64,000 nucleotides of DNA from an uncultured Lachnospiraceae bacterium (GTDB lineage Bacteria > Bacillota > Clostridia > Lachnospirales > Lachnospiraceae). The notes under the pieces were generated by a model, which saw only the letters and a list, made by a program, of their open reading frames with translations, had not been told where the DNA came from and did not search any database. The stretch covers positions 333,503 through 397,502 of the forward strand of contig CAJURQ010000001.1 in assembly GCA_910588955.1 (NCBI GenBank). Direction: 5' to 3'. The translations under genes and the position numbers were made by a program. Numbering within the stretch: the first letter of the stretch is position 1; every line of letters starts with the position of its first letter. This document shows, in pieces, positions 62,518 to 64,000 of the stretch.

Positions 62518-63354
62518 CTACGACTGAATATACTGAACTAGCCAATCATATTTCTCTTTAACTCTAAGATTGCCATTTAACTCGGCTTCGTGTGATTGCT
62601 CTTGTGCAAATGAAAGAAATTCCTTCTTGAAATCCGTGGAAAATGTACTAATTTCAGGCAATCCAATGTAATCTACTGTTTTGACGGAGTTTAAATAATT
62701 AACAATATACTTATCATCCGAACTGTCTGTAACTATTATTCTTCCTTGACTTTCTTTCAGATTCTTATTAAAACCTTCAAGTTGCAAAATCTTTTGCATC
62801 GCCTTACCATATTCATCACTAGGATTGTCAAATTCCTCAACACACTGCTGAAAATATTTATTGTATATATTTGCTACGTCAGAAGAAACTAGAATCCGCG
62901 GATTTTTCGCTTGTTTATCTTCTAGTTGAAATGCTTGATTAATAGCGGGACCAAAAAGTATATTCTTTTGTTTTTCATAAAACACTTCTCCGTAAGACGC
63001 TCCTCCTCTAAACACAATGGCATTTTGCAATAATTTGAGCATTACTCGCTCAAAATGACATAATGCGTTCTCTATCAACATCCCCTTGTCATCATCGCTG
63101 TTTAAAGATTCATCTTCAAACGCATATAACATATATGCACAATCAGAAAAAGTATGAGCATACATACGTATTTTTTTACCTGAAGTAATACCTCCTGCCC
63201 TCCCGTCAGTAATAAATTTACCATCTTTGCTTAGTATCATTGAATGAAACGTAGAATAATCCAAATAGATACTGTTTATATCCTCTTTAGCCTGAGTTCC
63301 TAACATATCAATAAAAATCACAAAATAATTTCTATATTTTTTGCCATTTTCCAT
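62518..63354 (-). CDS. Class-III-nucleotide-cyclase-like protein on the mobile element
   Basis: 278 residues, AT-rich. Order of motifs resembles a class III cyclase: first metal Asp in FVIFIDMLGTQ, second Asp in TFSDCAYMLY (place of GD), then FRGGASYGEVF and the signature FGPAINQAFQLED (in active enzymes GxxVNxAxRLE; the Arg is Gln here) followed by PRILVSSD. The C-terminal third is helical and unknown. It could be an active cyclase with changed residues or a binding domain; a role in phage defence is plausible given the mobile context, but no Pycsar-type effector gene stands next to it within the window. Confidence 0.5.
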   Translation of the reverse strand: MENGKKYRNYFVIFIDMLGTQAKEDINSIYLDYSTFHSMILSKDGKFITDGRAGGITSGKKIRMYAHTFSDCAYMLYAFEDESLNSDDDKGMLIENALCHFERVMLKLLQNAIVFRGGASYGEVFYEKQKNILFGPAINQAFQLEDKQAKNPRILVSSDVANIYNKYFQQCVEEFDNPSDEYGKAMQKILQLEGFNKNLKESQGRIIVTDSSDDKYIVNYLNSVKTVDYIGLPEISTFSTDFKKEFLSFAQEQSHEAELNGNLRVKEKYDWLVQYIQS

Positions 63355-63543
63355 AATTTTCCAATCAGCACTTTAATCAAACATATTTAATACCATTCAT
63401 AGTATCATACTTCAAACGAAGCTAATTGTACCACCATTCTTTGCGTATTACAATCTAGCAACTCTTTTTTTGCAAAAAAACTTAAATGTTATCGAATTAC
63501 CATTTTTTACTTGTCATTTTCAATTGCATACCACAATATTACT

Positions 63544-64000
63544 TTACAATTCACCAACAAAATTATATACAATCCGCACTTCCTGTGTCCTTACACCGTC
63601 AATCTTCTCCGGCTTGCCTATCAGTATACGGTTAATCAGCCTGTTTAACACAGTTTCGTCAAGTTCCGTAATGGCGGCATACCGCTTTATTTCCTCCATG
63701 AACGTCCGCACATCGCCCTCTGAATGTTCTTCCTCACTGATAACCGCCGCTATCTCCTGCATACGGTTCTGGTTGTTTTCCTGCTCTTTCTCCATTGCGT
63801 CCGTCAGCTTGAGGAAACGTTTTTCCGTAAGTATACCCTTTGCCTTGTCCGCATAAAGGCTGATAAAAGTATCATCTATTGACCGCTCCAAGCGTAATAA
63901 TTCACATCACAATCCGTTCCCGTCTGCATTCTTGTAATCGGTATCCGTTCCTCCATCAAAACCTTGCATATTTTCATGTTCCCAAACCCGTCAAGCGCAA
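63544..64000 (-). pseudogene. Decayed second large serine recombinase (C-terminal pieces)
   Basis: 63544-63891 encodes a recombinase C-terminal coiled coil and DUF4368-like end (FMEEIKRYAAITELDETVLN, VRIVYNFVGEL). Upstream in another frame, 63892-64000 reads a recombinase-domain piece (LDGFGNMKICKVLMEERIPI, ending NYYAWSG). The normal middle part, including the zinc ribbon, is absent and the frame shifts at the junction, so the gene is an internal-deletion remnant of a Tn4451/TnpX-like recombinase. The rest lies beyond the window. Confidence 0.7.

Larger units (their letters stand above)
59391..64000. mobile_element. Integrated element inside cotJC (left end; right end outside window)
   Basis: The left edge is where cotJC homology stops, within 59391-59405 (GTATCGGTATCGGTATTGC). 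From there the DNA is AT-rich and carries a large serine recombinase, small unknown genes, a type I toxin-antitoxin module, a cyclase-like gene and recombinase debris. No conjugation or phage genes are in view; the class of element is open. Confidence 0.75.

Overview
The window looks like chromosome of an anaerobic, spore-forming Firmicute, most likely a Lachnospiraceae-type Clostridium. The support is synteny and gene content: tepA next to spoIIIE/ftsK, ydiF-type ABC-F next to rex, alr next to a MazF toxin, a cotJ spore-coat operon, a group-B-like [FeFe] hydrogenase, formate-THF ligase plus FolD, and BspA-type leucine-rich-repeat surface proteins. This assignment is inference from gene families; no database search was possible. 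Most genes lie on the minus strand. Shine-Dalgarno sites are strong, and many start codons below were moved to the best-placed ATG or TTG.

Layout. 1-5.6 kb: tepA-ftsK-fhs-folD, one-carbon metabolism coupled to a chromosome translocase. 5.9-10.8 kb: CNNM/CorC-type membrane protein, yebC, O-acetylhomoserine sulfhydrylase and a polytopic membrane protein, with a good promoter and a terminator. 11-14.1 kb: rex, a coiled-coil protein, alr and a MazF-type toxin with no visible antitoxin, then a divergent ABC-F gene. 16.3-18.4 kb: icd and a GntR/FCD regulator with a palindrome on its own -10 box. 18.4-34.2 kb: surface region with a cytosolic-type subtilase, two BspA-like LRR wall proteins with (S/T)PxTG-D sorting signals, a class B sortase and a 1.65-kilo-residue MBG/Ig-like secreted protein. 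34.4-36.6 kb: AT-rich two-gene ATPase cassette of unknown, possibly defence, function. 36.7-43.8 kb: tight operon hflK-hflC-recQ-MATE-TPR-DUF4037. 43.9-58.5 kb: housekeeping genes (trpS, gltX, a UvrD-type helicase, hydrogenase, Gld-type ABC transporter) plus a GH13 protein that seems to have lost its catalytic residues.

58.7-64 kb: the cotJABC spore-coat operon is cut inside cotJC by a mobile element. The element has a large serine recombinase directly at the junction, a complete-looking type I toxin-antitoxin module (small membrane toxin, leader ORF, convergent antisense RNA, shared bidirectional terminator), a class-III-cyclase-like protein and a decayed second recombinase. The right end of the element is outside the window. 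The most interesting observations are the cotJC interruption, the type I TA module, the sortase and its matched substrates, the ATPase pair and the GH13 pseudoenzyme.
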